Assembly: GCF_900142725.1 (NCBI RefSeq)
Contig: NZ_FRBW01000003.1
Coordinates: 372,001-436,000 of the forward strand
DNA from: Roseibium suaedae
GTDB lineage: Bacteria > Pseudomonadota > Alphaproteobacteria > Rhizobiales > Stappiaceae
Reading direction: 5' to 3'
DNA length: 64,000 bases
Shown piece by piece: positions 9,892 to 18,111 of this stretch; position 1 is the first letter of the stretch; each line of letters starts with the position of its first letter. The notes below the pieces were generated by a model that was not told where the DNA came from, searched no databases, and saw only the letters and a list, made by a program, of their open reading frames with translations. The position numbers and the translations under genes were made by a program.

Positions 9892-10176
9892 TCACTGTCT
9901 AAACCAGCGTCTGCTCATCGCCTTCAAGAGCTTGGGAAACTCTTCCCCACTCACGCCCAGCTCAGCAACTTCTTGAATGGAAATGACGGAATCGATGCCG
10001 CATCTCGGACACATAGCCGTGACCTCGCGCTCGCCGATTTCGTTACACCACTCCTCAATTTCCTTGGCCAGGAAGACCGCCTCGCAGTAGAAGCAGCCAA
10101 CCTGCGTGTCATTCTGATAGCGCTGCCGCTGCCGGGTACTCAGTTTATGAGCTGCAACGACAGCATCAGGGTTCAT
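9892..10176 (-). CDS. Small zinc-ribbon-like protein of unknown function
   Basis: This 94-residue protein has two cysteine pairs, CFYC near residue 28 and CPRC near residue 56, placed like a zinc ribbon, with a charged C-terminus ending SRRWFRQ. There is no signal peptide or membrane helix. It lies in line with the suf genes between the GIY-YIG gene and sufC. The N-terminus resembles conserved small cytoplasmic proteins of alphaproteobacteria, but I do not recognise a named family. Its location may reflect insertion together with the neighbouring GIY-YIG gene. Confidence 0.65.
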   Translation of the reverse strand: MNPDAVVAAHKLSTRQRQRYQNDTQVGCFYCEAVFLAKEIEEWCNEIGEREVTAMCPRCGIDSVISIQEVAELGVSGEEFPKLLKAMSRRWFRQ

Positions 10177-10204
10177 TAGCCAACCCTCGCACGAACAATT
10201 TCCG

Positions 10205-10236
10205 CTTCGTCATCCTCGGGCCTGTCCCGAGGATCT
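10205..10236 (+). repeat. 32-bp palindromic repeat, left copy flanking the GIY-YIG gene
   Basis: The sequence holds the self-complementary core ATCCTCGGG-CCTGT-CCCGAGGAT. It is the exact reverse complement of 10631-10662, so the two copies form a perfect 32-bp inverted repeat around the GIY-YIG gene. Confidence 0.9.
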
Positions 10237-10266
10237 ACCCGCCTGTCCGCACGAAAATGGTGCGTC

Positions 10267-10608
10267 TTAATTGTAGTCATCCCACATCCTTGTGTTCCGG
10301 TGCGGTTGATAGACATTCTCGATTTCACCCATCCGTTCATAGAGGTCGAGCCAGGTCGGGTTCAGCCCCTCGATCAGCTCGATTTTCCAATCACGCCGGT
10401 AGCGCTTCAAAGACTTCTCCCTCTGAATCGCCAAGACGATACTCGGGTGACTTTCGAACCAGACAAGGCTTTTGGCCTTGTACTTCGTTGTGAAACCCTT
10501 TCGGACTTCCTCCCGATGTTCCCAGATCCGCTTTGGCAGATCGCTTGTCACACCGGTGTAGATCACGCCCCGGGGTTTGTCTGACATCATGTAAACAAAC
10601 CCCGACAT
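10267..10608 (-). CDS. GIY-YIG nuclease-family protein
   Basis: The 113-residue protein is a stand-alone GIY-YIG domain. The GIY strand region reads VYMMSDKPRGVIYTGVT, followed by the Arg-containing helix LPKRIWEHR and the KSLVWFE strand. Such short UvrC/YhbQ-like proteins are common in alphaproteobacteria and their roles are mostly unproven. The gene interrupts the sufB-sufC spacing and is bracketed by perfect inverted copies of a palindromic repeat, suggesting it moved in with them. It reads in the same direction as the suf operon. Confidence 0.85.
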   Translation of the reverse strand: MSGFVYMMSDKPRGVIYTGVTSDLPKRIWEHREEVRKGFTTKYKAKSLVWFESHPSIVLAIQREKSLKRYRRDWKIELIEGLNPTWLDLYERMGEIENVYQPHRNTRMWDDYN

Positions 10609-10630
10609 GGCCTATTCCTCTCCGTCCAGC

Positions 10631-10662
10631 AGATCCTCGGGACAGGCCCGAGGATGACGAAG
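10631..10662 (-). repeat. 32-bp palindromic repeat, right copy flanking the GIY-YIG gene
   Basis: Perfect reverse complement of 10205-10236. It sits between the GIY-YIG start codon and the sufB stop codon. Confidence 0.9.
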
Positions 10663-10676
10663 AGAGGGGTTAAGCA

Positions 10677-12149
10677 TTAGCCGACCGATCCTTCCAGGCT
10701 GATCGAGATCAGCTTCTGGGCTTCGACCGCGAATTCCATCGGCAGCTGCTGGATCACGTCCTTGACGAAACCGTTGACGATGAGCGCCACGGCCTCTTCC
10801 TCATTCATGCCACGCTGCTGGCAGTAGAACATCTGGTCGTCGGAGATCTTCGAGGTGGTTGCCTCGTGCTCAAACTGGGCCGTCGCGTTCTTGCTCTCGA
10901 TGTAGGGCACCGTGTGCGCACCGCAGTCCTGACCGATCAGCAGCGAGTCGCACTGGGTGAAGTTGCGGGCGTTGGAGGCCTTCTTGTGGGCAGAGACCAG
11001 ACCACGATAGGTGTTCTGGGACTTGCCCGCGGAAATGCCCTTGGAAATGATCCGGCTCGACGTGTTCTTGCCGAGGTGAATCATCTTGGTGCCGCTGTCC
11101 ACCTGCTGATAGCCGTTGGACACGGCGATCGAGTAGAACTCGCCACGGGAATTGTCGCCGCGCAGGATGCAGGACGGATATTTCCAGGTCACCGCAGACC
11201 CGGTTTCCACCTGGGTCCAGGAGATCTTGGAGTTCTTGCCCCGGCAATCCCCGCGCTTGGTGACGAAATTGTAGATGCCGCCCTTGCCGTCCTTGTCGCC
11301 CGGGAACCAGTTCTGGACCGTCGAGTACTTGATTTCGGCATCATCGAGCGCGATCAGCTCGACGACAGCTGCATGCAGCTGGTTCTCGTCGCGCTGAGGC
11401 GCGGTGCAGCCTTCCAGATAGGACACGTAAGAGCCCTTGTCGGCGATGATCAGCGTGCGCTCGAACTGGCCGGTGTTCTGCTCATTGATACGGAAATAGG
11501 TCGACAGCTCCATCGGGCAGCGGACGCCTTCCGGGATGTAGACGAAGGAGCCGTCGGAGAAGACCGCCGAGTTCAGCGTCGCATAATAGTTGTCGGTGAC
11601 CGGCACCACGGAGCCGAGGTACTTCTTGACCAGGTCCGGATATTCGCGCAGCGCTTCGGAGATGGAACAGAAGATGACGCCAGCCTTCTTCAGCTCTTCC
11701 TTGAAGGTGGTGACGACGGAAACACTGTCGAACACGGCGTCGACGGCAACCCGGTTCTTCGGCTCCACGCCGGCCAGAATTTCCTGCTCGCGCAGCGGAA
11801 TGCCCAGCTTCTCATAGGTCGCCAGCAGCTCCGGATCGACTTCGTCGAGGCTCTTGGGGCCTTCAACGGACTTGGGCGCTGCCCAGTAGTAGAGCGCATC
11901 CAGGTCGATCTTCGGATAGGAAACGCGGGCCCAGGTCGGCTCTTCCATGGTCTGGAAGCGGCGCAGCGCATCAAGGCGCCATTCGGTCATCCATTCCGGC
12001 TCGTTTTTCTTGGCCGAAAGAAAGCGGACCGTTTCCTCGGAAAGGCCCTTGGCGCTGACTTCGGACTCGATCTCGGTGACAAAGCCATATTTGTACTGAT
12101 CGACATCGATCTCCTTGACCCTGTCGATCGTCTCCTGCACAGCCGGCAT
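10677..12149 (-). CDS. sufB: Fe-S cluster assembly scaffold SufB
   Basis: The 490-residue protein matches SufB throughout: [45 protein letters not shown], the core block [31 protein letters not shown], and the C-terminal [19 protein letters not shown]. It forms the SufBC2D scaffold with SufC and SufD and holds the nascent cluster. It is 146 bp downstream of the group I desulfurase gene. A GGAG site precedes its ATG. Confidence 0.97.
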   Translation of the reverse strand: MPAVQETIDRVKEIDVDQYKYGFVTEIESEVSAKGLSEETVRFLSAKKNEPEWMTEWRLDALRRFQTMEEPTWARVSYPKIDLDALYYWAAPKSVEGPKSLDEVDPELLATYEKLGIPLREQEILAGVEPKNRVAVDAVFDSVSVVTTFKEELKKAGVIFCSISEALREYPDLVKKYLGSVVPVTDNYYATLNSAVFSDGSFVYIPEGVRCPMELSTYFRINEQNTGQFERTLIIADKGSYVSYLEGCTAPQRDENQLHAAVVELIALDDAEIKYSTVQNWFPGDKDGKGGIYNFVTKRGDCRGKNSKISWTQVETGSAVTWKYPSCILRGDNSRGEFYSIAVSNGYQQVDSGTKMIHLGKNTSSRIISKGISAGKSQNTYRGLVSAHKKASNARNFTQCDSLLIGQDCGAHTVPYIESKNATAQFEHEATTSKISDDQMFYCQQRGMNEEEAVALIVNGFVKDVIQQLPMEFAVEAQKLISISLEGSVG

Positions 12150-12295
12150 GTCGTTTACTCCGTCTCATCGGGACCTGCGCCCCGGCTTTCAAAATCTGGC
12201 CCGCAAGGCGCGCTTCCCGTTCCGGATACGCGCAGCTGAGGCCGTTGGATGTCGCGCCTGACCTGAGCCGGCGCTGGATTTCGTCTTTTGCCCGT

Positions 12296-13465
12296 TCAGG
12301 CAGCCCGGCTCCTGGCCTTGGGGTTTAGCCGGTCGACAATCGACGGCCAGACTTCCAGGAAACGGGCAACATCTGCTTGTGTGCTGTTCCACCCGAGGCT
12401 GACACGCAGGGCGCAACGGGCGGCCGCCTCGTCCACGCCCATGGCGCTGAGCACATGGGAAACCGAGACCTTGCCCGATGAACAGGCAGATCCCGACGAC
12501 AGCGATATCCTCTCCAGATCGAACGCGATCAGCGCGGTTTCAGCGGCAACACCTTCGACTGCGAAGCAGGTGGTGTTGGCGAGCCGGGGCGCATCCGCGC
12601 CAAAGATCGTTACATCGGGACATATAGCCCTGAGACCCGCTTCAAGCGAGTCCTGAAGCGCCTTCATTGCGGCATTATCTTCGCCCTCGCCCCGCGCCTC
12701 TTCCGCTGCGGCGCCAAATCCTGCGATCCCGGCGACATTTTCCGTGCCGGCCCGGCGCCAGTTTTCCTGGCCGCCGCCCGTCAGAAGGGCCGAGGGCACG
12801 CGCGCGGTGGACCGGACAACAACCGCACCCATGCCCTGCGGGCCGCCAAACTTGTGCGCGGACAAGGTGACCACATCCGCCTGCCAGGCCTCCAGATCGA
12901 TGGGCATGCGCCCAGCAGCCTGAACCGCGTCCACATGGAAGAAGCCACCGGCAGCCTTGACCAGACGGCCGATCTCTTCCAGCGGCTGGATCACGCCGGT
13001 CTCGTTATTCGCCGCCATGACGGAGACGAGCGCAGGCTCATTCTCAGAAAGACGCTGTTCCAGCTCCTCCAGCAGGACGATGCCATCCCGTCCGACCGGC
13101 AGAACCTCCTGAGACATGGCCGGAAAACGCCCCCCCGCCACAACGGATGGGTGCTCGACGGCACTGCGCAGAAGACGATCCAGATAGAAGGGCGCCCCCT
13201 GATCCTGCCACTGCGGCGTCAGGGCCGTCATGTTGGCTTCGGTGCCACCCGACACAAAGGTAACCGCCCTTGTGCGCGCACCGCAAAGCCCCGCAACGGC
13301 CTCGCGAGCCGCTTCGATCCGGGCGCGGGCCCTGCGGCCATCGCTGTGGACGGACGAAGCATTGCCCACATCGCTCATGACCTCGATCATGCGATCTTTC
13401 ACAACAGGCCGCATTGGCGCGCCCGCATTGTGATCTAGATAAACATGTGGCCGCTTCGCGTTCAT
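12296..13465 (-). CDS. Cysteine desulfurase, IscS/NifS-like (group I)
   Basis: The 389-residue PLP enzyme opens VYLDHNAGAPM and has the substrate block SVEHPSV-like SAVEHPSVV, the PLP-lysine block LSAHKFGGPQGMG, and the long catalytic-Cys loop SSGSACSSGKVSVSHVL typical of group I (IscS/NifS). It is the first gene of the minus-strand iron-sulfur operon, downstream of an ICE-like box. In Rhizobiales such a gene is usually called sufS2 or iscS. It mobilises cysteine sulfur for cluster assembly and perhaps other sulfur uses. The unusual HNAGAPM in place of HNATTP is a mild divergence. Confidence 0.93.
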   Translation of the reverse strand: MNAKRPHVYLDHNAGAPMRPVVKDRMIEVMSDVGNASSVHSDGRRARARIEAAREAVAGLCGARTRAVTFVSGGTEANMTALTPQWQDQGAPFYLDRLLRSAVEHPSVVAGGRFPAMSQEVLPVGRDGIVLLEELEQRLSENEPALVSVMAANNETGVIQPLEEIGRLVKAAGGFFHVDAVQAAGRMPIDLEAWQADVVTLSAHKFGGPQGMGAVVVRSTARVPSALLTGGGQENWRRAGTENVAGIAGFGAAAEEARGEGEDNAAMKALQDSLEAGLRAICPDVTIFGADAPRLANTTCFAVEGVAAETALIAFDLERISLSSGSACSSGKVSVSHVLSAMGVDEAAARCALRVSLGWNSTQADVARFLEVWPSIVDRLNPKARSRAA

Positions 13466-13797
13466 GACTGCCGTCTGCTTGCGTGTTTTGGACGATGATT
13501 CGATCCCGGCACGGTTTTATCGCTTGCCGCGCACGGAAAACTTGAAATTTTCCGGACGGATGGCGTAAAGGTGCCCAAATGCGAAACGACGCGCTGGCCC
13601 TGATGGGTTAGCAGCCGCTCCGGCGGCACCTCTCGAGGAGCCGCGCCGAGTTTCGAATAATTCTAAACAAGGGTTTTAGAAACTCGGAACCTGTGAGTCA
13701 AGTTTAGACTTAGGGCTTTCACGTAGACAGAACCCGATCCGCCCGATGGGCATTTCTGCCCCTTGAAAACGGGCCAAGACTGAGGACATTGCGCTTC
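13466..13797. other. Divergent intergenic region between the suf operon and the hydrolase gene
   Basis: This 332-bp region must hold promoters for both flanking genes, which read outward. It contains the ICE-like box cluster at 13647-13687 and a perfect palindrome GGAAAA-CTTGAAA-TTTTCC at 13535-13553 nearer the desulfurase start. No reading frame with a plausible start was seen. Confidence 0.6.
13647..13687. promoter_or_regulatory. ICE-like (Irr) iron-control box with nested palindromes upstream of the suf operon
   Basis: TTTCGAATAATTCTAAA (13651-13667) differs by one base from the rhizobial ICE pattern TTTAGAA-N3-TTCTAAA bound by the haem-responsive regulator Irr. It overlaps a second inverted repeat, TTCTAAA (13661-13667) with TTTAGAA (13675-13681). 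The whole block is closed by CCGAGTTTC/GAAACTCGG at 13647-13655 and 13679-13687. In Rhizobiales, suf operons are known Irr/RirA targets. Placement about 180 bp before the first suf gene fits control of that operon, though the divergent hydrolase could also be affected. Confidence 0.6.
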
Positions 13798-14472
13798 ATG
13801 CCTGAGGTGATCTTTAACGGTCCCGCCGGCCGGCTGGAAGGCCGGTTCCATCCCGCAAAGAAGCGGAACGCTCCGATTGCTCTCGTGCTTCATCCGCATC
13901 CGCAATTCGGCGGCACGATGAACAACCAGGTCGTCTACCAGCTGTACTACATGTACGCACAGCGCGGCTTCGCCGTGCTGCGTTTCAACTTCCGCGGCGT
14001 CGGCCGCTCGCAAGGCGCGTTTGACCACGGCCAGGGCGAGCTTTCCGATGCAGCGGCAGCGCTGGACTGGGCACAGACCGTTCATCCGGATGCCCGTTCC
14101 TGCTGGATCGCCGGCTTCTCCTTCGGCGCCTGGATCGGCATGCAGCTCTTGATGCGCCGTCCGGAAGTGGAAGGCTTCATCTCCGTTGCCCCGCCCGCGA
14201 ACCTGTTCGACTTCTCGTTCCTGGCCCCCTGCCCGTCTTCCGGCCTGATCATCCATGGCGACAACGACAAGGTCGTGCCGCTCAAGGATTCCCAGACCCT
14301 GGTCGACAAGCTGAAGACCCAGAAGGGCATCGTCATCGATCACCAGATCATGCCGGGCGCGAACCACTTCTTCGAGAATGACGTGGACGACCTGATGGAC
14401 CGCTGCGGCAGCTATCTGGACCGCCGCCTGGGCATCACCCCTCAGGATTACCTGCCGGTTTCCAGCAGCTAA
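13798..14472 (+). CDS. Alpha/beta hydrolase (COG2945-like)
   Basis: The 224-residue protein has the oxyanion-region block LHPHPQFGGTMNN, the FRGVGRSQG turn, the nucleophile elbow GFSFGAW (Ser as nucleophile), an acid in IHGDNDKVVP and the catalytic His in PGANHFF. This order is that of the small COG2945 alpha/beta hydrolases. Its substrate is unknown; esters and peptides are possible. I chose the ATG at 13798; the frame opens three codons earlier only with TTG. It is followed by a strong terminator and reads away from the suf operon. Confidence 0.88.
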   Translation: MPEVIFNGPAGRLEGRFHPAKKRNAPIALVLHPHPQFGGTMNNQVVYQLYYMYAQRGFAVLRFNFRGVGRSQGAFDHGQGELSDAAAALDWAQTVHPDARSCWIAGFSFGAWIGMQLLMRRPEVEGFISVAPPANLFDFSFLAPCPSSGLIIHGDNDKVVPLKDSQTLVDKLKTQKGIVIDHQIMPGANHFFENDVDDLMDRCGSYLDRRLGITPQDYLPVSSS

Positions 14473-14492
14473 GCGTCGCCTCCAAAGCTTTC

Positions 14493-14522
14493 AAAAACCC
14501 GCCCTTACCGGCGGGTTTTTTA
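14493..14522 (+). terminator. Rho-independent terminator after the alpha/beta hydrolase gene
   Basis: Stem AACCCGCC/GGCGGGTT with loop CTTACC, preceded by an A-run and followed by a T-run. The matched A- and T-runs let it work in both directions. Confidence 0.9.
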
Positions 14523-14588
14523 TTGCCCTGACCTCCGCTTACCCCGAGCCATTTTAGAAAATTTGACGTCCGCCATTGCGAAACATGA

Positions 14589-14617
14589 TTTCACGTAATA
14601 AATAAAGTTACATGAAA
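14589..14617. promoter_or_regulatory. Probable Rrf2 operator overlapping the regulator's start codon
   Basis: TTTCACGTAA (14589-14598) and TTACATGAAA (14608-14617) form an inverted repeat with one mismatch and a 9-bp AT-only-rich spacer. It covers the ATG of the Rrf2-family gene. Such dyads at the start of an Rrf2 gene are the usual place for autorepression. No Shine-Dalgarno site is visible upstream. Confidence 0.5.
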
Positions 14618-15055
14618 ATCGACAGCCGCCTTTCCTCCGTTCTCCACGCCCTTCTGCACATGGCAGAGCGGGGCTCACCGCTCACGTCAGATGAGCTTGC
14701 CTGCTGCATGCGCACCAATCCGGTGGTCGTCAGGCGCACCATGGGCTTCTTGCGCAAGGCAGGCATTGTCTCTTCGTCCAAGGGGCATGCGGGCGGCTGG
14801 AGCATCACCGCAGACCTCACACAGGTCACATTGCGCCAATTGCATGAAGTTCTGGGAGAACCGGCGGTCTTTGCCATCGGCAACCGCCACGAACGCCCAG
14901 AATGCCTTGTCGAGCAATCCGTGAACGCTGCCCTTGATGGCGCCTTCCAGGAAGCCGAAGCCCTGCTTCTGGACCGGTTTTCACAGATCACCCTTGCCCA
15001 GCTGGCGGAAGATTTCGCCTGCCGGTTCGACCAAACCAGACCCAAGAAAGACTGA
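14612..15055 (+). CDS. Rrf2-family transcriptional regulator
   Basis: The 147-residue protein has the Rrf2 winged helix: SSVLHALLHMAERGSPLTSDELA, recognition helix NPVVVRRTMGFLRKAGIV, and wing GGWSI. It lacks the three-Cys cluster site of IscR; it has only a Cys pair in the helix-turn-helix and one Cys in PECLV. It is therefore more like the redox-sensing YwnA type. It ends 3 bp before a TrxB-like flavoprotein gene, which it probably controls together with itself through the dyad over its start codon. Confidence 0.9.
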   Translation: MKIDSRLSSVLHALLHMAERGSPLTSDELACCMRTNPVVVRRTMGFLRKAGIVSSSKGHAGGWSITADLTQVTLRQLHEVLGEPAVFAIGNRHERPECLVEQSVNAALDGAFQEAEALLLDRFSQITLAQLAEDFACRFDQTRPKKD

Positions 15056-15058
15056 CAG

Positions 15059-15940
15059 ATGCAATATGACGTGATCGTCGTAGGCGGCAGCTATTCCGGA
15101 ATGGCTGCGGCTCTCCAACTCCTGCGCGCGCGGCGCAAGGTGCTCATCCTCGATGCGGGCGTGAGACGAAACCGCTTCGCTAGCCATTCTCACGGCTTTC
15201 TGACCCAGGACGGGATCAATCCCGCCGTGATTGCGCAGACCGCCAGAGCCCAATTGCTTGCCTACCCGACCCTGACCTTCAAGGAGACGCAGGCCATCTC
15301 CGCATCAGGCACCCTCGACGCCTTTGAAGTGACCGACAAAGAGGGATCCGTTCACAAGGGAAGACGTGTCCTGTTTGCAACTGGTGTCGCGGACCAGTTG
15401 CCCGAGATCGAAGGGCTGCCCGAGCTCTGGGGACAGCATGTCTTCCATTGCCCCTACTGCCACGGCTACGAGCTGGATCAAGGCAGGATCGCGGTGATCG
15501 CGACCGGTCCGAACTCCCTCCACCAGGGATTGATGCTGCCGGAATGGGGCCCGACCACCTTTTTCACCAATCGGGCCATCGACCTTGATGACCAGATGCG
15601 ACGGGATCTGGCGGCCAGGAACGTAACCATCGAGGAGGCCCCGATCCTTCAGCTCTCCGGTGGTCTCGAGATCCAACTGGACGATGGTCGCACCTTGTCC
15701 TTCGCCGGCGGGTTCACGGCCCCCAGATGCGCGCCGTCCAGCAGGATTGCGGAGACACTTGGTTGCGAAACCGAGGTCACGCCCTTTGGCGAGCAGATCC
15801 GGACAAGTGCCGGCAAGGAAACGACCATAGCAGGTGCCTTTGCCTGCGGGGATGCGGCAAAGGTCCCGCATTCTGTCTCTCTCGCCGTCGCAGACGGCGC
15901 CTGGGCGGGCGCCAACATCCACCGCACGCTCATTTTCTGA
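15059..15940 (+). CDS. NAD(P)/FAD-dependent oxidoreductase, thioredoxin-reductase-like
   Basis: The 293-residue flavoprotein has an FAD-binding Rossmann motif at its N-terminus (VVGGSYSGMAAA), a redox pair CPYC in VFHCPYCHGYELD, and a C-terminal FAD motif GAFACGDAAK. The layout matches the TrxB-like family, but the protein is shorter than true thioredoxin reductase. The pyridine-nucleotide motif AVIATGPNSLHQ is atypical, so its electron donor is uncertain. It is co-transcribed with the Rrf2 gene 3 bp upstream, suggesting a thiol or disulfide stress role. Confidence 0.87.
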   Translation: MQYDVIVVGGSYSGMAAALQLLRARRKVLILDAGVRRNRFASHSHGFLTQDGINPAVIAQTARAQLLAYPTLTFKETQAISASGTLDAFEVTDKEGSVHKGRRVLFATGVADQLPEIEGLPELWGQHVFHCPYCHGYELDQGRIAVIATGPNSLHQGLMLPEWGPTTFFTNRAIDLDDQMRRDLAARNVTIEEAPILQLSGGLEIQLDDGRTLSFAGGFTAPRCAPSSRIAETLGCETEVTPFGEQIRTSAGKETTIAGAFACGDAAKVPHSVSLAVADGAWAGANIHRTLIF

Positions 15941-15956
15941 GCCTGCCACACAAACG

Positions 15957-15983
15957 AAAAAGGCCCGCAAATGCGGGCCTTTG
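15957..15983. terminator. Bidirectional terminator between convergent genes
   Basis: Stem AAAGGCCCGCA/TGCGGGCCTTT with a short loop between the TrxB-like gene and the convergent NDUFA12 gene; A- and T-runs on opposite sides allow use from both strands. Confidence 0.85.
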
Positions 15984-16006
15984 GAAACTTTTGTTGAGAA
16001 GGCGTC

Positions 16007-16393
16007 TTACTCGCCCGGGGTCCAGGCCTTGTAGTCGCCAGTCACCTGCGGGCGGCTTTCCGGGGTCAGGATGGAGCCATCCGGACGGTAGGCCTTCGCA
16101 GTGCCGGTGTGGTTCGGCTCATGCGGCTTCTGCCAGGACTTCGCGTGGTAGCTCTCATCAACCGGCGGCGTGTCTACGCGGTGATGCATCCAGCCATGCC
16201 AGCCCGGAGGAATGGACGACGCATCGGCCGGACCGTTGTAGGTCACCCAGCGCTTCTTGCCGCCACGCTCACGGTAATACTTGTTGCCGAACTCGTCTTC
16301 GCCAACGAACTCGCCCTTGCGCCACGTGAAGAAGCGGGTTCCCATGGTCTGGCCGTTCCACCAGGTAAAGAATTCGATCAGGAAGTTCTTCAT
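16007..16393 (-). CDS. NADH:ubiquinone oxidoreductase subunit NDUFA12
   Basis: The 128-residue protein matches the accessory complex I subunit NDUFA12/B17.2: WNGQTMGTRFFTWRKGEFVGEDEFGNKYYRE, then RWVTYNGPADASSIPPGWHGWMHH. This supernumerary subunit is shared by mitochondria and alphaproteobacteria and sits at the Q-module/membrane junction of complex I. It stands alone, away from the nuo operon, as is usual in this class. Confidence 0.96.
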   Translation of the reverse strand: MKNFLIEFFTWWNGQTMGTRFFTWRKGEFVGEDEFGNKYYRERGGKKRWVTYNGPADASSIPPGWHGWMHHRVDTPPVDESYHAKSWQKPHEPNHTGTAKAYRPDGSILTPESRPQVTGDYKAWTPGE

Positions 16394-16591
16394 CGCCCTG
16401 CCGGGTCCTCTTCGCGCAAGTCAGTCAGTCACTGGCTCAGCCACCGAGCTTCAGGCAAGGTCTGGCGAGCCGAATTTTGCCGGACTATGCCGCCTCACTT
16501 TACGCCTGTCCAGTGCCGCAATGCCGCAAGTCCCCGTTAAAGACGGCATTTTCCTCGGATCGAGCGCGTTTTGGACGCTGCACTGACCTCG

Positions 16592-17425
16592 TTAGCCCCG
16601 TGAGGCATTGGGCGGACGGCGCCCGGGCTCCCTGTGGGTGCTGGCATAGGCTGACGCAGGCAGTTTTTCCTTGGCAGCCTTTGCCGCCGCCTTCTTTGCC
16701 CCTTTTGCGCCCAGCTTGGACAGGACTTTCTTGATCGGACGTGCCTGTGCCGCAACCTTTGCCGCTTCCGCCTGTAGCTGCCTGGCCTCAGCCCCGATCG
16801 CCGGATTTTCCGGGATCATGACTTCTTCGGTTTCAACAGCTGTGCGCTCAAATTCCTTGTCGACTATATCTTGTACTGCTGCCAGGCGCTGAATGGCCTG
16901 CTGGTGATAGGTCCGGGCATTTTCCAGGGTCTGGATCTTTTCCGCCGCCGCGTCCAGAAGCTGATCGACCCCCAGGATGTTGTAGAAGCCCGTGCTTTCC
17001 AGAACCAGCGACCGGTCATCGGTCAAGAGCCAGCGCAAGCGGCTATACAAGGTCGAGGGGGCAACGGGTTTGACCAGAAGATGATGTGCGCCTGCCCTCA
17101 AAGCCCGGTCGACCAGTGCACGTGTGCCATGAGCGGTCAGGAACAGGATCGGCACAAAACAAAGCGGATCCATGTGTTTATGACGAACGAGACGCAACAG
17201 CTGGTAGCCGGAGGCAGGTTCCATGCGCCAGTCTGTCAGGATCACATTCGGCGGTTCGGCCAGCATTGACTGCAGAGCCTCATCGACCGAATCAAAAGCC
17301 CGCACCCGGGCCACCTTGAAGCTCAGCAGGATCGACCGGATGATCGTCTGCATGGGCTTGCTGTCCTCGACAACCACCACATCGAGATCTTCCATCTCAA
17401 GCCCGTAGGCTGCATGGTTCTTCAT
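16592..17425 (-). CDS. Response regulator with a single receiver domain and a coiled C-terminus
   Basis: The 277-residue protein has a receiver domain in about residues 13-140: acidic pair VVEDS, phospho-accepting Asp in ILTDWRM, Thr in LFLTAHG and Lys in LVKPVAP. The rest is helical and charged (ENARTYHQQAIQRLAAVQDIVDKEF) and ends in a Lys/Ala/Arg-rich tail. There is no DNA-binding or enzymatic output domain. It probably acts by protein-protein contact in a phosphorelay. An in-frame start at the second Met (MEDLDVVVV) is possible. Confidence 0.85.
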   Translation of the reverse strand: MKNHAAYGLEMEDLDVVVVEDSKPMQTIIRSILLSFKVARVRAFDSVDEALQSMLAEPPNVILTDWRMEPASGYQLLRLVRHKHMDPLCFVPILFLTAHGTRALVDRALRAGAHHLLVKPVAPSTLYSRLRWLLTDDRSLVLESTGFYNILGVDQLLDAAAEKIQTLENARTYHQQAIQRLAAVQDIVDKEFERTAVETEEVMIPENPAIGAEARQLQAEAAKVAAQARPIKKVLSKLGAKGAKKAAAKAAKEKLPASAYASTHREPGRRPPNASRG

Positions 17426-18111
17426 TCTGGCAAAGCCCCTGCTGATCCCCGTTTATCCCGGAAACCACAATGCACAGGGGGCTTTAAATGCCGCTGAAAC
17501 CGGTCACGGCAATTTTCTTAAAACTTTCATAGAATCTGCCCAGTCTTGATTTACTGGGCCTTTTGGCGGCTTGCGGGCCTTCAAAGGCCTGAACATGGGG
17601 ACAAAGATGCAGAATCGGCTTGCCCGGTTCCCCTCCCCGCTATCCACAGCGACACACAAGATTTAGCGAATGCCCACAATTTACACACCAGAGCTTGTCG
17701 GCTTCGGCTTGACGTTAAAAGTCCGTTTACACTAGATTTCCAATCGTTGCGGTGTGCGTAAGCGGGGCCTGTGTTCTCGGGCTCCCACCCCCCAGTTCAA
17801 GCGTAATCAGCGTGTCCCTCCCGGCTCGGCAAGCCAGCCTTCCGGGTGGACGCTGTTCGTGTGTCCGGGTCTCAGAGACCCCCGTGACAAATCTGTTGAA
17901 AGACACTACATTTAGTGTTCATTCACCACTCGAAATACAAGATAACGTTGTTCGAGCGGCTCGGCCCCAAGCTGAGCCAATCCACGACAAGCCGGATCTA
18001 CCACCAGCGCGACGGCAGATGAGCGTCCGGCACCGACACTTTCGACTTGAGGCATGAGGATGCCGCCGGCGGCGAGCGGGCATCCGACCGGGACTTAAAA
18101 GGGGACGAGGA
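17426..18111. other. Long leader/intergenic region upstream of nrdJ
   Basis: 686 bp without a convincing gene. It carries the promoter of the minus-strand response regulator on the left and the nrdJ control region on the right, including the NrdR box at 17903-17918. A possible degenerate second box, ACAAGATAACGTTGT, lies at 17937-17951. I searched for the GCCACTG B12 box of cobalamin riboswitches and did not see it. Confidence 0.55.
17903..17918. promoter_or_regulatory. NrdR box upstream of nrdJ
   Basis: ACACTACATTTAGTGT matches the NrdR consensus (ACACWATATATWGTGT) at 13 or more positions, with perfect outer arms ACACTA/TAGTGT. NrdR is the ATP/dATP-sensing repressor of ribonucleotide reductase genes, and nrdJ starts about 190 bp downstream. 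NrdR usually binds paired boxes about three helical turns apart; only a weak second candidate is visible. Confidence 0.75.

Noticed and set aside
17426-18111. Cobalamin riboswitch upstream of the B12-dependent reductase
   Set aside because: No B12-box (GCCACTG) or recognisable riboswitch core; control by the NrdR box is better supported.
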